From Klebsiella sp. WP3-W18-ESBL-02 (GTDB lineage Bacteria > Pseudomonadota > Gammaproteobacteria > Enterobacterales > Enterobacteriaceae): a stretch of DNA of 64,000 nucleotides. The stretch spans positions 5,084,001 through 5,148,000 of the forward strand of contig NZ_AP021972.1 of the NCBI RefSeq assembly GCF_014168815.1, given 5' to 3'. Below are positions 8,404 through 16,876 of the stretch, piece after piece (position 1 is the stretch's first letter; the number at the start of each line of letters is the position of its first letter). The translations under genes and the position numbers were made by a program. The notes beneath the pieces are model-generated. The model ran no database searches. It worked only from the letters and a program-made list of their open reading frames with translations, and was not told the origin of the DNA.

Positions 8404-8586
8404 TCACTCCTTGCGATGGTGTCGAGAACGACGACGGCTTGCCGGCCTGGCCGCATGACGCAGCGTTAGCCGGTTGCGCAGCCAGTTTTGACGCCGCGAC
8501 AACCGTCGTAGTTTAACGAATAACCACCCCAGATAACATATAACCAAAAGGGTTATAAGCAGGACGGGCAGGCCAATCGGGTGCAA
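8404..8586 (-). CDS. Hypothetical 60-residue single-pass membrane protein
   Basis: The ORF uses a TTG start at 8586, only 3 bp after the yihI stop, with GGAAAG placed correctly upstream. Its TGA stop lies 2 bp before the hemN ATG, and its last two sense codons are the hemN Shine-Dalgarno AAGGAG. The product has an N-terminal hydrophobic helix (about residues 4-24, LPVLLITLLVICYLGWLFV) followed by a very basic tail with some 14 Arg and two Lys. I do not recognise the family. Evidence for it being real is tight coupling on both sides; evidence against is the rare start codon and short length. Confidence 0.5.
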   Translation of the reverse strand: MHPIGLPVLLITLLVICYLGWLFVKLRRLSRRQNWLRNRLTLRHAARPASRRRSRHHRKE

Positions 8587-8589
8587 ACG

Positions 8590-9108
8590 TTACTTTCCGC
8601 CTCGCAGCAGACGCATCATGTCTTCTTTCTCTTCCTCTTCCTCTTCTTCTTCTTCGTCATCATCATAAGAGAGGCCGAGTTGCTGCATCAGTTCATCAAT
8701 GCGGTCCAGCTTCGCGTCAACCCAGGTTTGCTCTTCAGCAGTCAGGGTTTCGCCTTCTTCCAGACGTTCCAGCAGCGCGTCCAGGCGCTCATCGGTCTCC
8801 AGCATATCCAGCTCAGCCTGCGGTGAAAGCATAGGTTTCTCGCTCTTCGGTTTGTGCTGCTTAACGACCGGCGCGTCGGTGACGCCCAGTGCGATCGGTT
8901 TTTTACTACCAATACGAGGATCTTTTTGCTGCTTCTGTTTATTGGAGCCCGATGCACCGTCACTGCCGCTGGCGCGGCTGCCCGGCGCATGGCCACGGTG
9001 CTTTTTGTCACGTTTACGGTCGCGAGCTTCCTGGTTCAGCTCTTCACGCGTTTTGCGACGCTGTTTGCCTGGCGCTTTACTGCGCGGCGCAGAGGTTGGT
9101 TTTTTCAT
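8590..9108 (-). CDS. yihI: YihI, GTPase-activating protein for Der
   Basis: The 172-residue protein matches E. coli YihI (169): a basic N-terminal half (RKTREELNQEARDRKRDKKHRGHAPGSR broken by low-complexity linkers), a conserved helical core (QAELDMLETDERLDALLERLEEGE) and a run of about ten Asp/Glu residues before the C-terminal MMRLLRGGK. YihI stimulates GTP hydrolysis by the ribosome-assembly GTPase Der and so acts as a checkpoint in 50S maturation. It is followed at once by the 60-residue ORF and hemN, forming a likely three-gene unit. Confidence 0.94.
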   Translation of the reverse strand: MKKPTSAPRSKAPGKQRRKTREELNQEARDRKRDKKHRGHAPGSRASGSDGASGSNKQKQQKDPRIGSKKPIALGVTDAPVVKQHKPKSEKPMLSPQAELDMLETDERLDALLERLEEGETLTAEEQTWVDAKLDRIDELMQQLGLSYDDDEEEEEEEEEKEDMMRLLRGGK

Positions 9109-9178
9109 GATGTCTGATCTTTTAAGCCGTTTTATTCAGTATAGAATTGAGGCGGAATCTAGCAGAAAGCAAACAAAG

Positions 9179-9426
9179 AAAAAAGGCGACAGAGTAATCT
9201 GTCGCCTTTTTTCCTGACTCACAACCCATTACGGGTTCTACATTCCGTGTTTGCTTTCAACGCACCCTGTTTATCCGTTAGCTCTATAACAGTCCCTGTT
9301 ATTGTTCCCTTTCCTTGCGTAACGTCTCCAGACGTTGGTCATCCTGACAGATTCCGTAGGTCTTCGCCTCCTGGCGTTCCTGACCCCTCATCCTGAGTCT
9401 AAATCCTTCTGGCACCCTTGCCGATG
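9179..9426 (-). ncRNA. csrC: CsrC, CsrA-sequestering small RNA
   Basis: The minus strand carries some 13 GGA triplets between about 9425 and 9205, several in AGGA or GGAG contexts exposed in hairpin loops (for example CAGGATGAGG, CCAGGAGGCG, GTCTGGAGACG). This is the hallmark of CsrA-binding sponges. It ends in a GGCGACAGA/TCTGTCGCC hairpin (9185-9206) with a T run on the minus strand. TTGTTA (complement of 9455-9460) and TAAAGT (complement of 9433-9438), 16 bp apart, give the promoter, so the 5' end near 9426 is inferred. Location between yihI and engB is the same as E. coli csrC. It antagonises CsrA and is activated by BarA/UvrY in relatives. Confidence 0.9.
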
Positions 9427-9659
9427 GGTGCTACTTTACCGCGTTGAGTTAAACTAACAAGCAACAAATGAGTGAAAGTCTGACAAATGAGATTATTGCT
9501 CGCATGTAATATTATGATTTTAAATAATTTGAACATAATATAAGCAATATTTTCTCCTCAATGTCCCATAGCGAATAGAGCAAATGTCTTACAAACGTAA
9601 GGGCATTGGCTTACAGTTGAGGGGAGTGGAGGAAATCCAGCCTTTTTTTGCCGATCGGG

Positions 9660-9665
9660 TATAAT
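9660..9665 (+). promoter_or_regulatory. -10 element of engB
   Basis: A perfect TATAAT lies 36 bp before the TTG start of engB. A transcription start near 9672 rules out the in-frame TTG at 9674 as the initiation codon. No convincing -35 was seen. Confidence 0.6.
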
Positions 9666-9700
9666 CGCCCCCATTGCCTGATTTAACGGAGACGACCGTT

Positions 9701-10336
9701 TTGACTAACTGGAACTATCAACTGACGCACTTTGTCACCAGCGCGCCAGATATCCGCCACTTGCCTTCCGATACCGGAATCGAAGTGGCCTTCGCCGGAC
9801 GCTCCAACGCGGGGAAATCCAGCGCCCTGAATACGCTGACCAACCAGAAAAGCCTGGCCCGCACCTCAAAGACGCCGGGTCGTACGCAGCTGATTAACCT
9901 GTTTGAAGTCGCCGACGGCAAACGCCTTGTCGACCTGCCGGGTTATGGCTACGCCCAGGTACCGGAAGAGATGAAAATCAAGTGGCAGCGTGCGCTGGGT
10001 GAATACCTGGAAAAACGTCTGTGCCTGAAAGGATTAGTGGTGCTGATGGATATCCGCCATCCGCTGAAGGACCTCGACCAGCAGATGATCGAGTGGGCCG
10101 TCGCCAGCGAAATCCCGGTTCTGGTGCTGTTAACCAAGGCAGACAAGCTGGCCAGCGGCGCGCGTAAAGCGCAGCTGAATCTGGTGCGCGAGGCGGCAAT
10201 TGCCTTTAACGGCGATGTGCAGGTCGAAGCATTTTCTTCACTGAAAAAGCAGGGCGTGGATAAACTGCGTCAGAAACTGGACAGCTGGTTTAACGACATT
10301 CCTCCGCAGGAAGAAACGGAAGCAGCCGCAGAGTAA
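9701..10336 (+). CDS. engB: EngB/YihA (YsxC), ribosome-biogenesis GTP-binding protein
   Basis: The 211-residue TRAFAC GTPase shows GRSNAGKSS (P-loop, about residues 33-41), the KTPGRTQLINLF switch I region, DLPGYGYA (G3) and TKADK (G4), then FSSLKK (G5). It is essential in E. coli and acts in 50S subunit assembly. The start codon is TTG at 9701 with ACGGAGAC about 8 bp upstream, giving the family N terminus MTNWNYQLTHFV; the same unusual TTG start is known in E. coli. It is divergent from csrC and convergent with spf. Confidence 0.95.
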   Translation: MTNWNYQLTHFVTSAPDIRHLPSDTGIEVAFAGRSNAGKSSALNTLTNQKSLARTSKTPGRTQLINLFEVADGKRLVDLPGYGYAQVPEEMKIKWQRALGEYLEKRLCLKGLVVLMDIRHPLKDLDQQMIEWAVASEIPVLVLLTKADKLASGARKAQLNLVREAAIAFNGDVQVEAFSSLKKQGVDKLRQKLDSWFNDIPPQEETEAAAE

Positions 10337-10452
10337 CCCGCTCTATGTCCCGGATTGCGGCGCCTGGCGCCCTGTTCCGGGCACATTCTCTTTCGTCCCT
10401 ACCCGTCTTTTTCACGCCAGGCCAACTGTGGCAAAACATTTCTTTCGCCCAA

Positions 10453-10561
10453 TAAAAAACGCCCCAGTCATTACTGACTGGGGCGGCTAAAATATTCAGC
10501 CAAATCCGATTACGTGAAGTAAAAGGTCTGAAAGATAGAACATCTTACCTCTGTACCCTAC
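10453..10561 (-). ncRNA. spf: Spot 42 small RNA
   Basis: The 109-nt minus-strand segment is essentially identical to E. coli Spot 42: it begins GTAGGGTACAGAGGTAAGAT, has the central unpaired region that pairs with galK and other mRNAs, and ends in the GCCCCAGTCA / TGACTGGGGC hairpin with a U tail. It is an Hfq-dependent repressor of secondary carbon metabolism and is repressed by cAMP-CRP; a CRP-like half-site (GTGATGAACAT on the minus strand, about 10640-10655) lies upstream. Confidence 0.97.
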
Positions 10562-10708
10562 GCGATTAACTCTACTCTTTTTTACGGCCGACAGAAAGCA
10601 CTTTTTGTAGTTTTTTTTCAGTTGTTACATAACAAATTCTAATGTTCATCACAAAATTAGATAAGTTATGTTGCTTACTTACATAAAGCGCCGTTATTCA
10701 TTGAACAC

Positions 10709-13504
10709 TTAATGAGCTTGATCCCAGTTTTCACCGCTGCCCACTTCCACCAGTAACGGTACGTCCAGCGTGGTGCTGTTTTCCATGAGCTCATGCACCT
10801 TCTTCGACACCGCCTCAACATCGTCTTTATGCACTTCAAAGACCAGTTCATCGTGCACCTGCATAATCATTCGCACGCGCGGTTTCTCAGCTTCCAGCCA
10901 GCCGTCAACGGCAATCATCGCCCGCTTAATGATATCCGCAGCGGTCCCCTGCATTGGGGCATTTATCGCCGCGCGCTCTGCACCAGCACGACGTGCGGCA
11001 TTGCTGGCTTGAATATCCGGCAAGTAAAGACGACGGCCATCAAGCGTAGCGACATAGCCCTGCTCTTTCGCCTGCGCACGCGTACGCTCCATATAGTCCA
11101 GCACGCCAGGATAACGTTCGAAGTAGAGATCCATATACTTCTGCGCTTCTTTACGCGGAATGTTCAGCTGGCGAGCAAGGCCAAAGGCACTCATACCATA
11201 GATCAGACCAAAGTTGATCGCCTTGGCGCTACGGCGCTGTTCGCCGGTCACGCTCTCCAGCGGCAGGCCGAAGACTTCTGCTGCGGTGGCGCGGTGAATG
11301 TCTTTCCCTTCGGCAAAGGCCTTCAGCAGGCCTGCGTCGCGCGACAGGTGCGCCATAATACGCAGCTCAATCTGCGAGTAGTCGGCGGAGACAATGACGT
11401 AATCTTCCGGCGCAATAAACGCCTGGCGAATACGGCGCCCTTCGTCGTTACGTACCGGAATGTTTTGCAGGTTCGGATCGGTTGATGACAAGCGCCCGGT
11501 AGCGGTAACCGCCTGGTGATAAGAGGTGTGCACGCGGCCGGTTTTCGGGTTGATCATCAGCGGCAGCTTATCGGTATAGGTTGATTTCAGCTTCGCTAGC
11601 CCGCGGTATTCAAGGATCACCTTCGGCAGCGGGTAGTCCAGCGCCAGCTCTTCCAGCACCTCTTCCGACGTGGACGGCGCGCCGCCCGGCGTTTTTTTCA
11701 GTGGCTTAATGCCTTGTTTTTCAAACAGAATAGTTTGCAGCTGTTTCGGTGAGGAGAGATTAAACTCTTCGCCAGCAATCTCGTAGGCTTTCTGCTCCAG
11801 CTCAACCAGACGTTTGGCAATCTCCTGCGAATGCGCGTGCAGCACGGCGGGATCGATCTTCACGCCGTTACGCTCGATGCGGGAGAGAACCGGCACCAGC
11901 GGCATTTCAATTTCGTTAAAGATACGCAGAGGGCCTTCGTTCTTTTGCAGCTTCGGCCACATCTTCAGGTGTAGCTGTAGCGTTACGTCAGCATCTTCCG
12001 CCGCATAGCGCCCGGCTTCTTCCAGCGCAATCTGGTTGAAGGTGAGCTGGTTCTTACCTTTGCCGGCAATCTCTTCAAAGGTGATCGTCTTGTGCTTCAG
12101 CCAGCGGTCGGAGAGGCTGTCCATATCGTGACGCCCGGCGACGCTATCCAGCGTGTAAGATTCCAGCATCGTGTCATAAGCAATACCGCGCAGTTCAATG
12201 CCGTAATTGGCCAGAATACCGCGGTCGTACTTCAGGTTTTGCCCCACCTTCAGCAGCGAGTCATCTTCCAGCAGCGGCTTGAGCAGCTCAAGTACTCGCT
12301 CCCGCGAGATTTGCTCTGGCGCATCCAGATAGTCATGGGCCACAGGTACATAAGCCGCTACCCCTGGCTCGATGGCGAACGACAGGCCCACCATATTGGC
12401 GGAAATATTGTCGAGGCTGTCGGTTTCCGTATCAAAAGCAAACAGCGGCGCTTTCTTCAGCTTTTCAATCCAGCTCACCAGCATCGCTTCATCGAGGATA
12501 GTGACGTAGTTCTCCGCCGAGAGCGTTGCCGCCGTTTCTTCAACCTCAACCTCAACGTCCGCAACGACCGCTTTACCTGCGGGTTTCGATGCCGGTTTAG
12601 CGCCTTTAGCCTGCATCCAGGTGCCGGACTCAACGTCGGTGATCCAGCGTTTAAACTCGTATTTCTTAAACAGCGCCAGCAGCTCATCCGCCGCCGGCTG
12701 CGCAACGGTCAGCTGTTCACAGCCAAGCTCCAGCTCAACGTCAGTTTTAATGGTCGCCAGTTTGTAAGAGAGATAAGCCAGATCTTTATTTTGCTCGAGC
12801 TTCGCCGCCATCGTTTTTGCGCCGCGGAAAGTAAGCCCGGCAATTTTTTCCGGTTCACCGTACAACGTGTCCAGGCCACCAAGCCCTTGTAGCAGCGCCT
12901 GCGCGGTTTTCTCACCCACGCCAGGTACGCCAGGGATGTTATCCGAGGAGTCGCCCATCAGCGCGAGGAAGTCGATAATCAGCTCCGGCGGCACACCGTA
13001 TTTGGTAACCACTTCGTCTGGGCCAAGGATCGTGTTGGTCATGGTGTTGATAAGCGTAATACCCGGCGTGACGAGCTGCGCCATATCTTTATCACCGGTG
13101 CTGATAAGCACCGGACGGCCTGCTTTTTCAGCTTCGCGCGCCAGCGTACCGATGACGTCGTCCGCTTCCACGCCGGAAACGGCCAGCAGCGGCAGACCCA
13201 TCGCTTTCACCATGGTATGCAGCGGTTCAATCTGCGCGCGCAGATCGTCCGGCATCGGCGGCCGGTGGGATTTGTAGTCCTCAAACAGTTCATCACGGAA
13301 GGTTTTCCCCTTCGCATCAAACACCACCGCGGCATGCGTCGGCTGGTATTGCAGGATCAAGCTGCGCAGCATGTTCAGCACCCCGTACATAGCGCCTGTC
13401 GGCTCGCCCGCCCGGTTAGTCAGCGGTGGGAACGCGTGGTATGCCCGGTAGAGATAAGAGGATCCATCAACGAGGATAAGGGGGTTTTCTGGGATCTGAA
13501 CCAT
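10709..13504 (-). CDS. polA: DNA polymerase I
   Basis: The 931-residue protein (E. coli 928) has the 5'-3' exonuclease domain (LVDGSSYLYRAYHAF near the N terminus, GDKDMAQLV, GDSSDNIPGVPGVGEKTA), the 3'-5' proofreading domain (FAFDTETDSLDNI and the DADVTLQ exo III segment) and the polymerase domain (SADYSQIELRIMAHLS motif A, RRSAKAINFGLIYGMS motif B, MQVHDELVFEV motif C). It removes RNA primers and fills gaps in repair and lagging-strand synthesis. A short variable linker after the first domain (AKGAKPASKPAGKAVVADVEVEVEETAATL region) is normal for the group. Confidence 0.98.
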   Translation of the reverse strand: MVQIPENPLILVDGSSYLYRAYHAFPPLTNRAGEPTGAMYGVLNMLRSLILQYQPTHAAVVFDAKGKTFRDELFEDYKSHRPPMPDDLRAQIEPLHTMVKAMGLPLLAVSGVEADDVIGTLAREAEKAGRPVLISTGDKDMAQLVTPGITLINTMTNTILGPDEVVTKYGVPPELIIDFLALMGDSSDNIPGVPGVGEKTAQALLQGLGGLDTLYGEPEKIAGLTFRGAKTMAAKLEQNKDLAYLSYKLATIKTDVELELGCEQLTVAQPAADELLALFKKYEFKRWITDVESGTWMQAKGAKPASKPAGKAVVADVEVEVEETAATLSAENYVTILDEAMLVSWIEKLKKAPLFAFDTETDSLDNISANMVGLSFAIEPGVAAYVPVAHDYLDAPEQISRERVLELLKPLLEDDSLLKVGQNLKYDRGILANYGIELRGIAYDTMLESYTLDSVAGRHDMDSLSDRWLKHKTITFEEIAGKGKNQLTFNQIALEEAGRYAAEDADVTLQLHLKMWPKLQKNEGPLRIFNEIEMPLVPVLSRIERNGVKIDPAVLHAHSQEIAKRLVELEQKAYEIAGEEFNLSSPKQLQTILFEKQGIKPLKKTPGGAPSTSEEVLEELALDYPLPKVILEYRGLAKLKSTYTDKLPLMINPKTGRVHTSYHQAVTATGRLSSTDPNLQNIPVRNDEGRRIRQAFIAPEDYVIVSADYSQIELRIMAHLSRDAGLLKAFAEGKDIHRATAAEVFGLPLESVTGEQRRSAKAINFGLIYGMSAFGLARQLNIPRKEAQKYMDLYFERYPGVLDYMERTRAQAKEQGYVATLDGRRLYLPDIQASNAARRAGAERAAINAPMQGTAADIIKRAMIAVDGWLEAEKPRVRMIMQVHDELVFEVHKDDVEAVSKKVHELMENSTTLDVPLLVEVGSGENWDQAH

Positions 13505-13900
13505 AATTTCCGTGCCTGTTTATCAGATTATGGGTAAAGGATGCCACAGACGGCATGAAAACATGAATTTTTCGCCAAAATAACGCGAAAAGATTTAGAG
13601 ATCTTCACGATCGCACGCAAATAAAATTGTGGATAACTTTGTGAATAGTTTTATTTTACTGATAACAAATGATATATAACCGTCGGTTAAATAAAAATTA
13701 ATTATTAATTTTCAATGCATTATGAAAAGATCGCAGGCTAAGAGTGCGATCTGGTGATAATTCACACTGTGTGGATAGAGATGCCGGTGATTTTTCTGTT
13801 TCAGTAAGACCCGTCATTTGGTGCGTTTTCTGATAAAATCAGCCCCTTGTGCCCTTTTATGCGTGCACGTTAAACAACTAACTATCTGAATAGAAACACT
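13505..13900. promoter_or_regulatory. polA-yihG divergent intergenic region with DnaA-like boxes
   Basis: This 396-bp AT-rich stretch holds no ORF or RNA gene that I can see. It contains a perfect DnaA box TGTGGATAA at 13628-13636 and a one-mismatch copy TGTGGATAG at 13770-13778, both in the same orientation. DnaA regulation of polA has been reported in E. coli; a role here is inferred from the motifs alone. Confidence 0.5.
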
Positions 13901-14809
13901 ATGTCGAGATTGCTCGCGGCGATAACGCTACCCATCAGTATCGCACTCACCATTTTAGTGACGATTTTATGCTCCGTGCCGATTATTATCGCCGGGCTCA
14001 TAAAACTCATTTTACCCATCCCGGTTATCTGGCGCTCGGTCTCGGTGTTCTGCAATTTCATGATGTACTGCTGGTGTGAAGGGTTAGCCGCGCTTCTGCA
14101 TCTCAACCCCTGGCTAAAGTGGGATATTCAGGGGCTTGAATCGCTCAGCAAGAAAAACTGGTATCTGCTGATCTGCAATCATCATAGCTGGGCCGATATC
14201 GTTGTCCTGTGCGTGCTCTTCCGTAAGCACATCCCAATGAACAAATACTTTCTCAAACAGCAGCTGGCCTGGGTGCCGTTTATGGGCCTGGCATGTTGGG
14301 CGCTGGATATGCCGTTTATGCGCCGCTACTCGCGCAGCTACCTGATTCGCCACCCCGAGCGTCGCGGTAAAGACGTGGAAACAACCCGTCGTTCATGTGA
14401 GAAATTCCGCGCGCACCCGACGACTATCGTTAACTTTGTTGAAGGTTCACGCTTCACACCGGAGAAACGCCGTCAGACGCGCTCACCGTATCAGCATTTG
14501 CTGCCGCCGAAGGCCGCAGGGATTGCGATGGCCTTGAACGTGTTGGGGTCGCAGTTTGATAAGATGCTGGATGTCACGCTGTGCTATCCGGAAAACGACA
14601 AGACGCCGTTTTACGATATGTTGAGCGGCAGGCTGACGCGTATCGTGGTGCGCGTTAATCTGCGCCCTATCGATTCAGAACTGCACGGTGACTACGTTGG
14701 GGATAAGAACTTTAAACGTCGCTTCCAGCTTTGGCTGAACGGCATATGGGAAGAGAAAGACCAGCAGATAAAAACAATCAAAGCAGAATATAAAAACGCC
14801 GGTCACTGA
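13901..14809 (+). CDS. yihG: YihG, inner-membrane PlsC-family acyltransferase
   Basis: The 302-residue protein has an N-terminal hydrophobic segment (about residues 5-60, in two helices), the acyltransferase motif NHHSWAD (HX4D) near residue 93, and the VNFVEGSR block (about 190) that binds the phosphate of the acceptor. Family members make or remodel lysophosphatidic acid, and YihG in E. coli affects the fatty acids at the sn-2 position. It reads directly into a terminator hairpin that overlaps its stop codon. E. coli yihF, usually between yihG and dsbA, is absent. Confidence 0.94.
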   Translation: MSRLLAAITLPISIALTILVTILCSVPIIIAGLIKLILPIPVIWRSVSVFCNFMMYCWCEGLAALLHLNPWLKWDIQGLESLSKKNWYLLICNHHSWADIVVLCVLFRKHIPMNKYFLKQQLAWVPFMGLACWALDMPFMRRYSRSYLIRHPERRGKDVETTRRSCEKFRAHPTTIVNFVEGSRFTPEKRRQTRSPYQHLLPPKAAGIAMALNVLGSQFDKMLDVTLCYPENDKTPFYDMLSGRLTRIVVRVNLRPIDSELHGDYVGDKNFKRRFQLWLNGIWEEKDQQIKTIKAEYKNAGH

Positions 14810-14822
14810 CCGGCGTTTTTAT
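14792..14822. terminator. Bidirectional terminator between yihG and dsbA
   Basis: A 14-bp perfect stem (AAAAACGCCGGTCA / TGACCGGCGTTTTT with a 1-nt loop at its tip, so the real loop is larger) has T runs on both strands. It overlaps the last codons of yihG and ends 3 bp before the dsbA stop. Confidence 0.9.
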
Positions 14823-14824
14823 TT

Positions 14825-15448
14825 TTACTTCTTCTCAACCAGCTGTTTCACGGTATCCGCGTACTGCGCCACAAAGACATCCATATTGCTGGTGTCCATA
14901 CCCTGCGGGTTCAGCTGATATTTACCGTTAACAAACATCGCCGGCACGCCCTGCAGCTGCAGGTCGGACGCGGCTTTTTCCTGCTGTGCGACCAGCGATT
15001 TCACCACGAAGCTGTTCCAGGCGGCGTCATAATCCTCGCCCTTCACGCCCGCATCGGTGAACACTTTGCGGATATCCGCCACGGTCTGCACGGTCTGGTT
15101 TTTCTGCACGGCTTCAAACATTGGCGCGGTGATCTGATCTTCAACGCCCAGTGCCATCGCCACTGCCCACGCCTGCGTCAGGTCTTTGCCCAGCGGGCCC
15201 AGGAACTCAACGTGGTATTTGGTCATTTTGGTGCCTTCAGGCAGCTTTTTCTTCACGTTGTCAGAAACGTGCAGAACCTCTTCAAACTGATAGCAATGCG
15301 GGCAGTAGAAGGAGAAGAACTCCAGCACCTGCGGCTCGCCTGCAACCGGCTTATCGATCGTAATATACTGTTTGCCGTCGGTAATCTGTGCAGCGGATGC
15401 GCTGAATGCCAGAATCATACCTGCCAGCGCAAGCCAAACCTTTTTCAT
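14825..15448 (-). CDS. dsbA: DsbA, periplasmic thiol:disulfide oxidoreductase
   Basis: The 207-residue precursor carries a signal peptide (MKKVWLALAGMILAFSASA, cut before AQIT) and a thioredoxin fold with the active site CPHC (Cys49/Cys52 of the precursor, Cys30/Cys33 of the mature form), an inserted helical domain and the cis-Pro loop GVPAMFVNGKY. It introduces disulfide bonds into exported proteins, including fimbrial chaperones and subunits such as those encoded at 56-60 kb, and is reoxidised by DsbB. It is 27 bp downstream of srkA, the usual operon arrangement under Cpx control. Confidence 0.97.
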   Translation of the reverse strand: MKKVWLALAGMILAFSASAAQITDGKQYITIDKPVAGEPQVLEFFSFYCPHCYQFEEVLHVSDNVKKKLPEGTKMTKYHVEFLGPLGKDLTQAWAVAMALGVEDQITAPMFEAVQKNQTVQTVADIRKVFTDAGVKGEDYDAAWNSFVVKSLVAQQEKAASDLQLQGVPAMFVNGKYQLNPQGMDTSNMDVFVAQYADTVKQLVEKK

Positions 15449-15475
15449 AACTCACTCTCTCCTGACTGTGTTGAA

Positions 15476-16462
15476 TTAATACATTGGCGTTAACTGAAGC
15501 GGCGGTTCCTGGAGGACTTTCACCTGCTCCACAAAAGTAGCGATCTGCCGATGCCAGAAATCTTCCCCGGTTAACCAGGGAAAATTTTTCGGAAATGCAG
15601 GGTCATCCCACCGCCTGATTATCCAGGCAAGATAATAAACCAACCGCATTGCACGTAAAGGCTCGATCAGCGGCAATTCGTCTGAATTAAAGCGGCTGAA
15701 CTCTTCATAAGCCTCAACAATTGTCTCTAGCTGCATACGTCTCTCGGCAAGGGAGCCGTTAAGCAGCATCCATAAATCCTGTACCGCCGGGCCGTTGCGC
15801 GCATCGTCGAGATCGACAAACAGCGGGCCATCGCGCCAGAGGATATTTCCGGCATGGCAATCACCGTGCAGGCGCAGCGCATCGAACCGGCCGTGCCAGA
15901 GGCCCATAACGGCATCAATAAGATCGTCGGTAGCCTTCAGGAAACGGTCTTTTAAACCAGCAGGGATCAACGCCGACTGCTCAAACACCGCGCGCGGCTC
16001 AATCAGGTACTCTTTCACGCCAATCGACGGACGAGCGGTAAAGCGGGATTTGCGCCCGGTTTGATGCAGACGCCCGAGGTAACGCCCCACCCATTCCATT
16101 TGATCCAGATTATCTGACTCAAACTGACGCCCTCCCAGGCTTGGGAAAACGGCAAAGTAGAAGCCTTCGTGGGTCAGTAAGGTTTGGTCATTAAAGATGA
16201 GCGGGGCTGCAACGGGCACCTCATCTTGAGCCAGCTCCAGCGCAAACTGGTGCTCTTCAAGAATCTGCGCGGCCGACCAGCGTTCCGGGCGATAAAACTT
16301 GACCACCATCCGGCGGCGGTCTTCGTCCTGGAACTGATAAACCCGATTCTCGTAGCTGTTAAGTGGGGTGAGACCAGAGTCCACCCGGATGCCCTGTTCA
16401 AAAAGAGCATCGATAATGGTATCCGGGTGGAGGGTCTGGAAAGTGAAAGCCTTGTCGTTCAT
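15476..16462 (-). CDS. srkA: SrkA (YihE/RdoA), stress-response Ser/Thr kinase
   Basis: The 328-residue protein equals the E. coli length. It has the aminoglycoside-phosphotransferase/choline-kinase fold: VVKFYRPERW with the ATP-binding Lys, the catalytic loop LHGDCHAGNILW and the metal-binding LFVDLDDARNGP. The kinase protects cells from death triggered by stresses and counters MazF-related lethality in E. coli. It is cotranscribed with dsbA and lies 75 bp after yihD. Confidence 0.95.
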   Translation of the reverse strand: MNDKAFTFQTLHPDTIIDALFEQGIRVDSGLTPLNSYENRVYQFQDEDRRRMVVKFYRPERWSAAQILEEHQFALELAQDEVPVAAPLIFNDQTLLTHEGFYFAVFPSLGGRQFESDNLDQMEWVGRYLGRLHQTGRKSRFTARPSIGVKEYLIEPRAVFEQSALIPAGLKDRFLKATDDLIDAVMGLWHGRFDALRLHGDCHAGNILWRDGPLFVDLDDARNGPAVQDLWMLLNGSLAERRMQLETIVEAYEEFSRFNSDELPLIEPLRAMRLVYYLAWIIRRWDDPAFPKNFPWLTGEDFWHRQIATFVEQVKVLQEPPLQLTPMY

Positions 16463-16537
16463 CCTGGCATCCGATAACGATACGAATGGTTCAGGATATC
16501 ATTTCATGCGGATTTCAGCGGCTCTGCTTACAACCTT

Positions 16538-16807
16538 TTACTCTTTAATCACGCCGCGCGCGCGCAGCAGCGCCGTTTTAAAGTCTTCTTCGTAATCTTT
16601 CTGAATACCCGGAATGACCGCATCTTTCGCGGAATCACGCATTTTCAGATGGTAGATCAGAATATCATCCGTTAAATCGGCCAATTCGCCGTCATAGCCT
16701 GACTCCTTCGCCAGTTTCTGCAAAAATTGCAGTAAATTCAGCTCTGGCTCTTTCTGCCAGGCCGGCTGGAGGAGTTCAATAACTTCATTCAGACGTTTAC
16801 ATTTCAT
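16538..16807 (-). CDS. yihD: YihD, conserved DUF1040 protein
   Basis: The 89-residue acidic protein matches E. coli YihD almost residue for residue (MKCKRLNEVIELLQPAWQKE, then GELADLTDDILIYHLKMRDSAKDAV). The ATG at 16807 is preferred over an upstream TTG/GTG-type start at 16837 because it fits the family length and follows AAGGAG. The function is not established; it sits at the head of the yihD-srkA-dsbA cluster. Confidence 0.93.
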   Translation of the reverse strand: MKCKRLNEVIELLQPAWQKEPELNLLQFLQKLAKESGYDGELADLTDDILIYHLKMRDSAKDAVIPGIQKDYEEDFKTALLRARGVIKE

Positions 16808-16876
16808 GGTCGTGCTCCTTACGCTTGATAGAGACACGTTAGCAGGGTAATCCCCACAATAAAAGAGGCGATATTG

